A stretch of DNA of 64,000 bases from positions 1 to 64,000 of the forward strand of contig JARKIF010000123.1 of assembly GCA_029378245.1 (NCBI GenBank). The letters run 5' to 3'. This DNA is from Roridomyces roridus (lineage: Eukaryota > Basidiomycota > Agaricomycetes > Agaricales > Mycenaceae). Position numbers and translations under genes: made by a program. The stretch's first letter is position 1. Every line of letters starts with the position of its first letter. Below are positions 23,455 to 33,939 of the stretch, piece after piece. The notes beneath the pieces are model-generated. The model saw only the letters and a program-made list of their open reading frames with translations, ran no database searches and was not told the DNA's origin.

Positions 23455-24198
23455 GGACAAAACCCCGTGATCACGCGTGGTCACGCGTGACCACGCGTGA
23501 CATGCATGGCCATTCGTGAGCCATTCGTGATCATGCGTGGCCATCAATGGGGGCATGCATGAGATTCATGGCCACAAGTGCTAGTAAATTCAGTATTTAC
23601 GAGCCAGAACGAATGGCCATGCATGGTACTGATTTAATCAAAAGTTCCGATCAATATTATCAAATGAGACTCGGCCTTGCCTCGGCCGCTTTGATGCACC
23701 TCAAGATGAGCCCGGTCAACAAGTGGCTGGCTTCAGGTACTGATTCAAGCTACAGGTGAGCTTCTAATGTTTCCAAGACACCAGTCTCAGGCACTCTGAG
23801 ACCAAGTCTACCATGGGAGATTGCTACATCATTGTCACGGTTCAAACAGATATGAAATGCTAATGGGATAGCTGCGACTTACCGATCACGTTCTGAGGGA
23901 AACTTTCAATGCGTCCTGCAAGCCATTTCACATGCCGGCGAGTTTCCGGGAATTAAAACATGGGTAACTGGCTGGATTCACTCTGTGATCAGGATATGGA
24001 TCAATATTGGCAATCTGGGTGATGGCATCAATCAAATGCCGTTGATCGATCATTCCCCATGCATGGCCACTGCAAGCGAGCAATCCACGATCACAGGCAA
24101 TCATGCATGGTACATGCATGATCATCCACTTTCATGCATGGCCATGCATGGCCACGCGCGGTCATGCATGGTCATGCGTGGTCATTGGGGTTTTGTCC
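23455..24198. mobile_element. Inverted-repeat element with CATGCATGG subterminal motifs
   Basis: GGACAAAACCCC at 23455-23466 is repeated as its exact reverse complement at 24187-24198. Inside each end lie clusters of related palindromic words (CATGCATGG, CACGCGTGG, CATGCGTGG and their complements) at about 23469-23560 and 24055-24186. The central part is unrelated and non-coding. This is the layout of a small non-autonomous DNA transposon with subterminal transposase sites. No convincing target-site duplication was found, so the superfamily is unassigned and the outer limits could be off by a few bases. Confidence 0.55.
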
Positions 24199-24504
24199 AG
24201 TGTTGCCTGTCATAGAAATATGCTCCGGATTCGGGCACAGGTGTGGAGGCTCGGCGTTCTTCTTCACTTCCAGGTATGAGATTTGCCCTGGGGGAGGAGA
24301 AGTCCCATCTGGACTTGATCTGGACGCGTCGCCGACTCGCACATGATGGGTGCAAGAAAAATGCGGGGACTTCCAAATTTGGACATGACCACCAAGCGAC
24401 ACCCGTCTGCGGGAAGAATGTTTGTGGTGAGATGCGTGCTGGTAATACAGTGTGGGGTTCTGGTTATCATTAATGTAATGCGTCCTTGATTAGTATTGTT
24501 TCTC

Positions 24505-26593
24505 TCAATCCACCACGACAAGCCCATCGTAGCACTTCTTCTCCAGCGCCTTCTTCATGATACCGAGAGGATGAAAGTCACCTCTGGCCTTCTTCACCGG
24601 CTCCTCCGCGACACCCTCAACCCTGCCCTCCTCCTCCCTCCCCATAAACACCTCCAGCATGGCAGGCGCAAACCCACTCATCATCGCCACGCCCTTCCGG
24701 TCCTTGGTCACCTCCATCGTCGCACCATAACCCAAATTCCAGAACACAATCTCAGGCACCTCACACCCCGCAGCCTTGAACGCCCTCTCAATCCGATCAT
24801 ACGTCGTCTCCCACCTCCGCAGCCTCTGCCTCTTCAAATTCCTCCGCTTCCCGTTAAGGAACCTCGCCTCCCGCCTCCGCTTCCTCTGGACGTGCCGACT
24901 GATGCCATGCAAGCATGACTTCGGCGTTGCCTCCCACTTCCGAATGCCCCGCTCGAACTGCATATCCGAAAAGACGAAGACGCGCTTGATCATTTCTTCG
25001 GGCTTGAGCTTGTTCTCGATAGCCAGCGGGAGGATGAGACGCGTGAAGACTGCAAAGAGGTCCATCCTCGGCCCCCACGGAACGTTCGCCATATCCTTGA
25101 CGCTCTGGACCGTCTCGTACAGCCCCTTTCCCGGATCCAGCGTCACGAGTTGCGAGTCCTGCAGGAAGGCGATGAATCTGTCCTTGAATGGTGGTTTCGC
25201 GAGCTGAGCGAGGAGTAGCGAGAGCGACAGGGCAGGCAGGATCGGGGTCATGGAACGAGCTCTGCGCAAACGGAAGCGATGATCCTGCAAGGACCCCATC
25301 GATTCCGAGAGATCGCATACGGCGATAGCGTTCTCCATCGTCCCGCCTCGCGAAGATTCTGCACGACCGCCTTCCACTGCGCCTGGGTCACCCGTCGATT
25401 CATCTCCAGCTGCGGCTTCCCCAGCTCGGGATACTCTCTCAGCAAGAGCAATTCCTCGACGAGCTCGTGCGGCTTGAGCTCCTCGCAGCTGATCGTCTGC
25501 TGCCCCTCCTCGACCGAGCTGAGATATTGCTCGAAACCCTCGGGGTCGTGGCGGAAGAAATGACGCTTGTCCGAGCTCAAGCGGCTGTAGGGGATATCCT
25601 TCCACCGCTTGCCCGACATGAGCGTCTCCGTGACGTGCGTGGCTGACCGAAGAGGGGTGAGCACCCAGCGTCGGTAAAACGAGCGGAGGATGTCGGTGGC
25701 TGCTGTGGATTCGAGCGGGAGGTCTTCCAGCGCGGAGGGGAAGCGCACGTCGGGGAGCAGGGTGGGCCCATCCTGATAGACGAGGAGGTCATTCCAGCAT
25801 CCATGCGTGAGATTGCCCTCCTGGCCGCAGACGGGGGTGACGAGAAGAGGAAGATGGGCAATAGCAGTACGCGGATGCTTTTCGTACAGCCGCTAGAGCA
25901 CTATGAGCACCGGGGTGAATGCAAAGATCAAACACGTACCAGTAGAAAACCTCCTTCTCCGCCTTTCCCGCATGGATACTACGTAGATTCCAGATGATCT
26001 TGAGCGTCAATACCGAGTCCTCCGCCCACGCCTACCCAGTGTTTAATACCATCGAGACTGCTGTGGAGATGACGCACCTCGTCCAAAGCATTCCCGACGT
26101 CCAAATTGTACCCACCAGCGTAGCGATTGAGCCGGAAGAACGCATCCAGCGTGGCAGATAGCGTCGAGTTATACGCAGGTGCTCCTTTTTGCGTCAACTT
26201 CCGGTGCGAGACGCGCGTGCCAGCATGCTTGAGGTTCCCCGTTAACATCCGATGCAAACGAAAGACGTCTATCGTCGTCTCGGGGCTCTTGACATCAGGG
26301 AGAGGCGGGATGAGAGCTTCCAGAAAGTCGGGGTCGAAGAGTTCTGAGATCGCTGGAAGGGTGGAGTTTTGGCAAGGCCGCGTACGAAAGACAGGGAAGC
26401 CTCCGGTCGTCGCTGAGCTGTGGGCATGGCGGAGTAGCTGTCTAAATGGGCGGAGGAGGGCAGAGCGTGGGAGCGCTATCTCGGCGTTGCCCAAAAGAGA
26501 CTCGGACGTGCGCAGAAAGAGAGGGTCGCCGGTGCGGCAATTTGAAAGAGAAAAAGCAAATGCCGAGCAAACAAAAACTACAGTTTTTGGCAC
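24505..26593 (-). pseudogene. DUF2828 (VWA-like) protein, second copy with internal deletion
   Basis: Same family as the gene at 3.3-5.8 kb: STLPAISELFDPDFLEALIPP, GAPAYNSTLSATLDAFFRLNRY, AWAEDSVLTLKIIWNLRS, RLYEKHPRTAIAHLPLLVTP, FYRRWVLTPL, the metal-site-like DLSES, KRVFVFSDMQF and the C-terminus CYDGLVVVD. Compared with copy one, about 125 residues are missing cleanly between WNDLL and the DGP motif; the frame is kept. A one-base loss near 25337 separates NLREAG from the MENAIAVCDLSESMG block. The gene is therefore probably non-functional unless the shift is an assembly error. The start at 26593 keeps a hydrophobic opening of about 20 residues that may not be native. Confidence 0.7.
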
Positions 26594-26997
26594 CGGGCTA
26601 ATGCCAAGCTAATGCATCGAGGGATTCGAGCCCACTGATTCGACTCTCGAGCCGGGCCCGGGTCGAATGTCGAGTTACCACAATGCTACACCCTGAGACC
26701 GACAGTAGGCCGCTATCAAGTATCTGTAGCCTCAATTTGAAAGAGGAAAAAAGGTACTAAGGTAGGCAACTTGTACATATCGCATTCTGTCTCACTCCAA
26801 GGCGGTTGAAGTGCCAGTGCGTGGACCATGGAATCTTGAGTTGAATCTTCAACATTTCAACTGCAATGGAAATCCTTGGTGAAACTCTTGCCAAGGAAGT
26901 CAAAGACTCGGAGTACTTACGGTGTATTGAACCCGACCAGAAATCAATGCTGTAGATAGGGAGGCAATGTGATACTGACGACTGACGACACGTATAT
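26594..26997. other. Intergenic between DUF2828 copy 2 and the GSQFTNV-family gene
   Basis: Non-coding by inspection. A minus-strand frame through 26757-27131 overlaps the 3' end of the neighbouring gene and could be an alternative tail, but it has no family support. Confidence 0.3.
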
Positions 26998-29388
26998 TCA
27001 AGAACACAATAACACTTGAATGGAGGAAACAGAAAGGGATAGCAAGACAACATTCGGTTTAGTCGGGGACCGTGACGGATAGCAAAAACCACAGAGCAAT
27101 ACCTGCAGGCACATTGGACGGGGTGTGGCAATAGGTAAATAAACCTTCAGGCCCAAGGCCGACGGTGTTTCAACCCCGGGACGACTGAACATAGCGAGGC
27201 CGTTTTCCTCGAGCACATCCACTCCTTGACAAGCAGACTGCAATAGTTGCAGAGCCTCCCAGTCCGAAGCATCCTGGATATTGTAAGCAAGGTCTCCATA
27301 CGTGTGTGATCAGACATACAGAAGGAATTCCGCTTTGAAGAATTTCCAGCCAATCGTCGTCGTGGCTCATGACGACCGCTGCACTGGGACACTGATTGGA
27401 TACGGGTCAGGAAATAAATCAGTGGGAGGAAAAGACTCGCCATGCGGAGAAGATATGCGTTCAGGACTTGTGACGGATGGAAAAGCTGAACAATCGTGTC
27501 AAATTGAGCATCATTAAACAACTTGAACTCACAGCTCTCGTGGGTGAGATATCGGACATCGTAGCGCCAGAATCATGCCCTCCAGCTCCGCGACTACCCC
27601 AGAACGAACCAAAACCCCAGATGGAATTGCTGAATCCCTGCGCCCCGTAAGGGATGTATTCCTTGCTACTCCGTCCGAGCCGGGCGTCAACTATGGGAGC
27701 GACCTCGACCGTTCCGAATAATCTGGACCATAGGCTCGTTCCAAGCGAAATGGAGAATCCGTGTATGAAAACGGTCTGATTTAGGGGCGTTTGGTCCATC
27801 GCAACAGGCCCCGAGCTTTTCGTCCGCGTTGCGCCTGATGTAGTCCATCGGTAAGATTTCTGTGAGGCGAACCCCGAGTTGACGAAGGTCGGTCCAAAGG
27901 ATATTCGAAACAGATAACGTGTAGGTGGGATTTCCTGGAATGCAGCTATACCCCATGCACGAGCCTTCTCCCACCCAGTGATGAGATACAACGAGCCGTT
28001 GGAGAGTTGTCGTCCGCGAGCGCCGTTGACGTATTTATACCAGTTCTCAGCGTTCTGACGCGTATATTGCAGCATGTCCCCGAAATTATCCAGTCGCTCG
28101 ATGTGAGATCCGAGCGGCAGAGCGAGTACTGCACCCTGGGGCCCCAGACAGTCAAAGAAGAACTCTCCGTCCTCGTAGGGCTCGGCACCGTACGTACCGT
28201 ATACGGTACGGGTGCATTTTACGGAAGTACGGACACGGCAGAGGCACGTACGGAACGATACGGCATGTCTGCGATGGCGTACGGTACGGTACGTGTGCGA
28301 TACGGCCGTATACGGGTGTACGGATGGCTTCGAGCCTCCACTAGGTAATTTAGGTCGAATCTTTCTCAATGTATGGGAGACTCACCTGGGATGGATGTAC
28401 AGGCATCCATGCCCACAGATTCACCCATGAGGATGATATTTGCCGCTCACCGAGCGATATGTCACACCGTGACAAGGCGGGCCGACGAACTCTGCCGCCA
28501 TCACAACGACGGCGGGGTGCGATGGTGTTACTAGCGATGTCAATTCTGCTGATTGTCGACAGCTGGAACCCTGGCGGTAGCTTGGCGGTGGCCCGGAACA
28601 GCCGGGACCTCGGCAAACAGTAAGTGCCAGCAGCATGGGCGCATACGGCCGTATACGGCCGTAGATCCGTATACGGTACGGATGGCTACGGACCCCTGCC
28701 GCATACGTACGGAACCGCCACGCGCGTCCTGGACTGCCCACGGTACGGGACGGTTCACGTACCGTACGTACGTATGACCGTACGATGCGGCTACGGTGCC
28801 GAGCCCTACGTCCTCGCTACTTGCAACTATCAGACACATGGCGATGAATGGATAATGACATACCCGTCAGATAGGCCTGGGTCCACCTTGTGAACAGCAG
28901 ACGTCGAGACATGCTGCCCCGGGAGATATTCAATCGGCAGCACATTCTTCGAGTCGTACGGCGCCAACGGACAAAAAATTTCAGGCACGTCGTTGTCGTT
29001 GATTGGATGGTCCGCGGGGAGGTAGATGTTGAAAAAGAAATCGAAGACCCCCTCCGGAGTGACCCTGCCGACGTCTCCGATGGAGACACCGCGATAGCCG
29101 TACTCTGCAGGAAGATTGCCGCGCGGAGCTGGGATATACAGCGGAAAGCCGCGGCCACGACGGAGGAGTTGGCTGCAGTAGCTTTCGCTGTCAGAGTAAA
29201 TGTGTTCCGGATACACCAAGGGTTGAGTTGGCGGTTCTCGGACTGCATTCCGATGAGTGTATGGCTATATACCCAAGATGCGACTTACCCGTAGGCGCCT
29301 CCCCTCGACTATAGGTAACGTTCATATCTCCCAAAACATTGGTGAACTGGGACCCATGGATGGCCAAACCGCTAGTATTCGTGAACAT
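26998..29388 (-). CDS. GSQFTNV-family protein, second copy, interrupted by a MITE
   Basis: Paralog of the body of the chimera at 607-2866. It starts at 29386-29388 with MFTNTSGLAIHGSQFTNVLG. Exon 2 carries LLRRGRGFPLYI and GVSIGDVGRVTPEGVFDFFF. Exon 3 carries FDCLGPQGAVLALPLGSH, WYKYVNGARGRQLSNGSLYL and ISLGTSLWSRLF. Short exons with LFHPSQVLNAYLLR and SHDDDWLEILQS follow, and a last exon with EENGLAMFSR ends near 26998. There is no bZIP tail. A 633-bp hAT-type element lies exactly at the intron 2/exon 3 boundary. The pre-insertion junction reconstructs as a 47-nt intron ending aagtag, with phase matching the other copy. Splicing at the old acceptor now reads about 90 codons into the element and stops, so the gene is likely disabled or altered. 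Confidence 0.7.
28176..28808. mobile_element. hAT-type MITE (633 bp)
   Basis: Perfect 17-bp terminal inverted repeats TAGGGCTCGGCACCGTA begin at 28176 and end at 28808. They are flanked by the identical 8-bp duplication CGTCCTCG (28168-28175 and 28809-28816). An 8-bp duplication with TAGGG-type ends is the signature of hAT transposons. The subterminal 150-200 bp on both sides are dense in CGTACGG/CCGTATACGG words. There is no transposase. The perfect ends and duplication suggest a recent insertion. Confidence 0.9.
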
Positions 29389-29930
29389 CGGCGCGTTCCT
29401 GGATCATGGGGAGCCGTATCGTAGTCAGATTCCAGCCGAGTGAGTGCCCCGACCCACCTTGTGGTATCCAACGCAGCCGTCGACTGCGCCTCGAGTCCAG
29501 CGACCGGTTCCATCCCTCGATGACGGTGTTGTAGTGGTGCGTACCGTGCACCCAGCCTCAGCAGAGACGAGGCAAAGTGGAAGGTGAGGTGGTCGCCGGT
29601 CGGTGCTGTGCGATGCACAGCCAGCTGATGGCTAATTATGTTCAAGATGAGTGATGTATCACAAGTTGCGACACGGCAACGACCCGGGTTACGCAGCAAG
29701 TTGAAACCATGTAGGCTACTCCCTCTCCTCATTTCGACCGCGCCGCCTCTCTGAAGGCTTCCTACAAGGGCTTCAGCGCAAGATATCGAAGACGAGCCAG
29801 AAATCTTACCGTCTTGTCCGCGTCATGCGTCCACCCACCGCAGCAACAAACGTCCTCTATATCCGCAATCCTCCCGCAACAAAATCGCATCTTGGAACCA
29901 GTTGCAACGTACTCACGGGAAAAAAATCCA

Positions 29931-30600
29931 CTAATCCAACCGCGTCGGCACCGCGCGCGCTGTGTTCTTGTTGATAAAAAAGTGTTTCCAGATATGCTTG
30001 GCTCCATTGGGTGCGTTCTCCGGCTCAAAGACCACCGTCAAGGCGTAGCGCACGACGCCGTAGAATTCGTTGCCCATTTCGATGCAGCCCATGTTACACG
30101 CCTGGTCGTAGCGGCCATGGACGTGCCTTGGAATTTGGAGACACTCTCTCGGTCGACGCTCTCGACGATGAATCGTTGAGAGATGGGGATGGTCGTGTCG
30201 CCAGTGTGACGAATCTGCGGGTACAAGCAGTAGGTGTGTTCGCTGTGAGGCAAGAGCGCAGTTTTTGAGCACAGTGTCAGACTTCATCCACGCGTAGATG
30301 TCCGGGGCAGCAGACGCGATAGCGGTCATCTCGGTCAGTTGAATGCGTCCCTTCTTGTACTACTTGCACGCGGTTTTGTGATTCGGCCAGTCTAAGACTT
30401 GACACTCTTTCGACTGTGGATGTTTAGAGAATGTATGTATCGGTCTTCCTTGAGCCACACACGCAGTACATGTCGATTTGACATCCGTTGCACAACGACA
30501 ACTTCAAGGCGTGGCCGCGCTGGATTTTGTAGCATGGGCTGCACTTTTGGTGTGTATGGACAGGGACAGGGAATCTTGGTTGTGGAAGAGGTCCAAGTTG
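29931..30600 (-). pseudogene. MYND zinc-finger gene, second copy, decayed
   Basis: A complete MYND finger can be read across a 48-nt intron near 30416-30463: KCSPCYKIQ, LSLCNGCQIDMYC, then SKECQVLDWPNHKTACK, matching the CxxC, CxxC, CxxxC and HxxxC ligand pattern. An in-frame TAG follows directly. The segment after it (TAIASAAPDIYAWMKSD) and a later block (QRFIVESVDRESVSKF, then GNEFYGVVRYALTVVFEPEN and WKHFFINKNT) lie in different frames. The C-terminus RAVPTRLD ends at 29931. The stop and the frame changes make this a probable pseudogene. The 5' end was not resolved. Confidence 0.6.
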
Positions 30601-30649
30601 TGATCGGTCGAAGCGAGCATGGTGGTGGTACGAAACCAATAAATGATAG

Positions 30650-30850
30650 GCGAGGCCCGACCCCAGCACTGGGGTCGAAGAGTTCTGGAATCGGTGGAAG
30701 GGTGGAATTCTGCTTAGACCGCGTACGTGAGACGAGGTGAGACGGTCGTCGCTGCCAGTGAGCTGTGAGCGCGGCGCAACAGCTGCCTAAGCGGGCAGAG
30801 GAGAGGGGAGCGTGGGAGCGTCATTGCGGCGCTACCCCGAAGACAGTGGG
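30650..30850 (-). pseudogene. DUF2828 first-exon remnant (third copy)
   Basis: About 190 bases closely resemble the 5' exon of the DUF2828 copy at 24.5-26.6 kb and more weakly the one at 5.8 kb. This is the stretch that encodes the PELFDP-type segment and its upstream part. No other piece of the gene follows on this strand; the MYND remnant replaces it. A truncated duplicate. Confidence 0.6.
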
Positions 30851-30951
30851 CAGGTAATACAAGTAGTTGGTTCGTAAAAAAGGGTGGGGAAACAGAAAGA
30901 GAGGCGAGAAAGAAAATGCATGGGCAAAAAGTTGAATCGTGGACCTCTTAT

Positions 30952-31042
30952 GCATTAAGGGGGAATCGAACCCCCGGCGGGTCGAAACATTGCGTTCGAC
31001 AAAACATGGCAACGACCCAGGTTACCACTACCCCATTAATGC
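30952..31042 (-). tRNA. tRNA-Gly(GCC) with intron
   Basis: On the minus strand the ends pair as a perfect 7-bp acceptor stem (GCATTAA with TTAATGC). The T arm is GGGGG-TTCGATT-CCCCC. The D arm is GGGT with AACC closing. The anticodon stem GGTCG/CGACC encloses a loop TTGCCA with anticodon GCC and U33 in place. About 20 extra bases after position 37 are a typical nuclear tRNA intron, giving 91 nt in total. The 3' CCA is not encoded, as expected for a eukaryote. Confidence 0.9.
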
Positions 31043-31446
31043 GATGGCAGTGGAGCCTCTCACTATCTAGATGTATAGCCAATCTCCCGAAAGGTTTGTC
31101 GTTGCAAGCAGGAAATCTTTCATACCCAGAACGAGACTCAGCCCAAGATTTCTCAAGGCATTGACGAGCTGCGCGCCACCGAGGGTTGGAGGCGAGACCA
31201 ACCGCCTGGACCTTGTACTTGACAGTAGCTTCACAATTCACTCTTCAAATCCAAAGAAATCATCAAGAATCCAGTTACATTACTAGGGCTACAAGTGAGT
31301 GAGTGTCGAATATGTGTATACATTAGGTTGCTGTTAATACGAGGTAGATATGCAAAAGAGAGAGTGCGTCGTATGTACGTCGAATACAGACTGAATCAAG
31401 AAAGACGGAAGAAGGAAAGAAAGACAAAGCAGAAAGGAAAGAAAGG

Positions 31447-33724
31447 TCATCTCAAGAAGATCTCCAACGGAATGGGCTTCCTCTTCAACCCCTCCCCACT
31501 CCCCGTACTGCACTCGCTCGCCCCATCGCTCGCCGGCGACCACGCAGACGAAGATGTGCATGTAGACGCAGACGTAGACGAAGCAGATGACAACGGCCGC
31601 TCACGCCGGCGTGGCGAACGCTGCATCGCCATCGTCAAAGCAGGAGAGGGTGAAGGTGAGGGAGGAGGGTAAGAGGCGTATTGAGCCGAAGCGCTCGCAA
31701 ACACATCAGGACTCATACAAGCCCCCGCGAGAACAGACGTCTCCGCAGGCCTCCCAACGACCACGACGTCAGCCACCGTCAACGACTTGGTCTTCAGCTT
31801 CGGATTCCTCCCCGCCGACCGGTGGTACAAAGCCTGACTCGTGCCTATCGGCTTGGGCTTGGGCTTCGGCGCGCGTGGAGACTTGCTCGCAGGGGACTTG
31901 GGCGAATGCGAATGCGAAGGGAAGTATCGTCGCGCAAAAGAGAAGTTACTCTTCGGCGAAGGGGAGATGGGCGAACGCGGGGAGCGGCCGTGGGCAGAGT
32001 GGACGGAGGACAGCGTGGATGAGGACCAACGCGAACGGAGGACGGGGCTGATTTGGGGACTGGATGTAGATGCAGCTGGAGGCGCAGGAAGAATCGGATC
32101 GCGAGCCAAGGCAGCTCTCAAGACCGACGCCCTCGGCTGTGGGTGCCAGCCTTGATACGGCGGGACGACGGGGGAAGCCGAGGGTGCAGGTGATGGGGCA
32201 CGCGGCTGATCAACGCCCAGCCGCAGCCCACTTGGCTTTACGTGCCGGTGATGGAGACGATAGAGGCGAATCTGGGACTGGGGACGAAGGGGCGATAGGC
32301 GAGACCGGCGAGGCAGCAATCAAAGGTGAGATCGGGAGCTCTTTGTCGTACCCGTACGCGGCATCGTACTCCTGCCAGTCATCCTGCTCGACATCGGATT
32401 GGCTGTTGCGTGAGGAGGCAGCTGGAAAACGGTCAGTCAGTAACTCCCGATGTAAGAAAGAACACGTACTCGAAGATTCAGCTTCAAATAAAGGCGCATA
32501 CGCCGCATAGTCCTCCAACGCAAAATCAAAATCATCACTCGCGTCGCACGGAACTGGGGTGCGTGGTGGTGGGCGATAGGGCGGAGGCCTTACAGACGTC
32601 GGGCGCGAGAAGTTGGGTATTTCATAGCCGGACGCTGACCGGCTGTGTCGGTGGCGAGTAATGATGGGCGGCGGGGGAGGGGCACGCGCGGGAATGCTAC
32701 TCGAGCGGCCCAGGCGAGGAGGGGAGCATAAGTGGGGTCGAGTTGTGATGACGGGCGTACAATGACATCGGAGGAAGGAGGGAGAATGCAGGACTCGCGG
32801 TTGGTGGCACGAGTCGTAGCAGAGGACATCGACGAAGACGTAGTGGGGAAGGAGGAAGGGAGGGGCGCAGCGAGGGTGATGAAACCAGCTGCGTGCGCTG
32901 CGTAAAAGTCGTCATCGTCTTGCCACACGTCGGTGACCCGAGCAGGAGGAGGAGGGGGAGGAGGGGGAACGGGGGACACAGCACGCTTGGCGACGCGCAA
33001 TGGCTTGATGCTCTTGCATCGTATGATACACTGAGCACCCGTCGCATGTGCCACCTGGTAGCTCTCCGCAATAGGCGAAGGCGTAGGCGTCGTGAGCTCG
33101 GAATCCGAGCTGCTCCCACTGCTGCTCCCACTCGACTCGGCTTCGTCGCACAGAGGACGGGGAAATAGGTCGAGCGTAAGACGCCACTCGTCCTCGTCGC
33201 TGGGGATGTGTAGGTTGGAGACACCCTGCCGCCGTTTGGCCTTGATGTTGGTGGTCGGTGCAGATTCTTCTTCGCAGATACTGGTGAACCCAGTCGCATT
33301 GGAGGAGGCGCGACGGGCAACTCGAGATTGGCGCTTGATATAAGCTGCTGCTGGACGACATTGGCACCGCTGACGAGACGAGGTGGGCGGATTCGACTCA
33401 CAATTCATGGAGGATGTCGTTGTCGTGAATGAGAGTCGTAAAGTCGTCCTGGAGAGGCGTGGAGGGCGGAGAGAAGAGGGAGTAGGTGAACAATAGAGGC
33501 CTCCATGCCGTTTTTAAAACGACGTGGGGGTGTGCGAAGACGCATAATGCCCAAGCGAGAACAATGGCCAGCACAGCCACACGGGCAAAGTACAATAGCA
33601 ACGTTAATAAGCTTGCGGCCAAAGCTTTCACGAAAAAGATCCCCCGGCGACGTCGGCTCTGGGACTTGACGAAGACGACCGTGGACGAGAGAGAGAAATT
33701 GGAGAGACCATCAGCCGAGCGCAT
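31447..33724 (-). CDS. Serine/proline-rich protein with N-terminal membrane segment, unknown function
   Basis: The start chosen is the ATG at about 33722-33724 (MRSADGLSNFSLSS); an in-frame ATG at 33784 adds 20 basic residues. Residues ~25-60 form one strong hydrophobic segment rich in Leu, Ala and Val. The following exon (about 33400-32590) has QSRVARRASSNATGFTSICE, an acidic SDEDEWRLTLDLFPRPL block, a polyproline run and DDDDFYAAHAAGF. A later exon has DDFDFALEDYAAYAPLFEAE. The last exons are Ser/Pro-rich with repeated SPKSP-like words and end PLEIFLR at 31447. It is probably a membrane-anchored, largely disordered protein. Short Asp/Phe/Tyr patches are the only conserved-looking parts. Exon joins near 33400, 32465 and 32215 are approximate. 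Confidence 0.6.
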
Positions 33725-33939
33725 TACGTGATCACTTTGCCTTCTCCTTCTGCCACCAATTTTCCACTGGACTCTAGGCCTCAAGAGCCTTCCAGTACGC
33801 GTCTAATTTATGCCTCTGACTGCAGTTGGTCTAAGCCCGTATTCTTTGTCTCTTCCTCTGCCTTGCGGCATGCATGCCCCACGATTCATCTTTCTTCCCT
33901 GTGGTGTGAAGTTTCTTCGTCATTCATTCTTCGTATCCA

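Noticed and set aside
24055..24186. CATGCATGG repeats as a CRISPR-like array
   Set aside because: The words are short, palindromic, irregularly spaced and not separated by unique spacers. The genome is fungal and the array pairs with an inverted partner at 23469-23560, fitting a transposon end.
26620..26665. Possible tRNA T-arm (GGGATTCGAGCCC-like)
   Set aside because: No matching acceptor stem, D arm or anticodon arm could be found around it.
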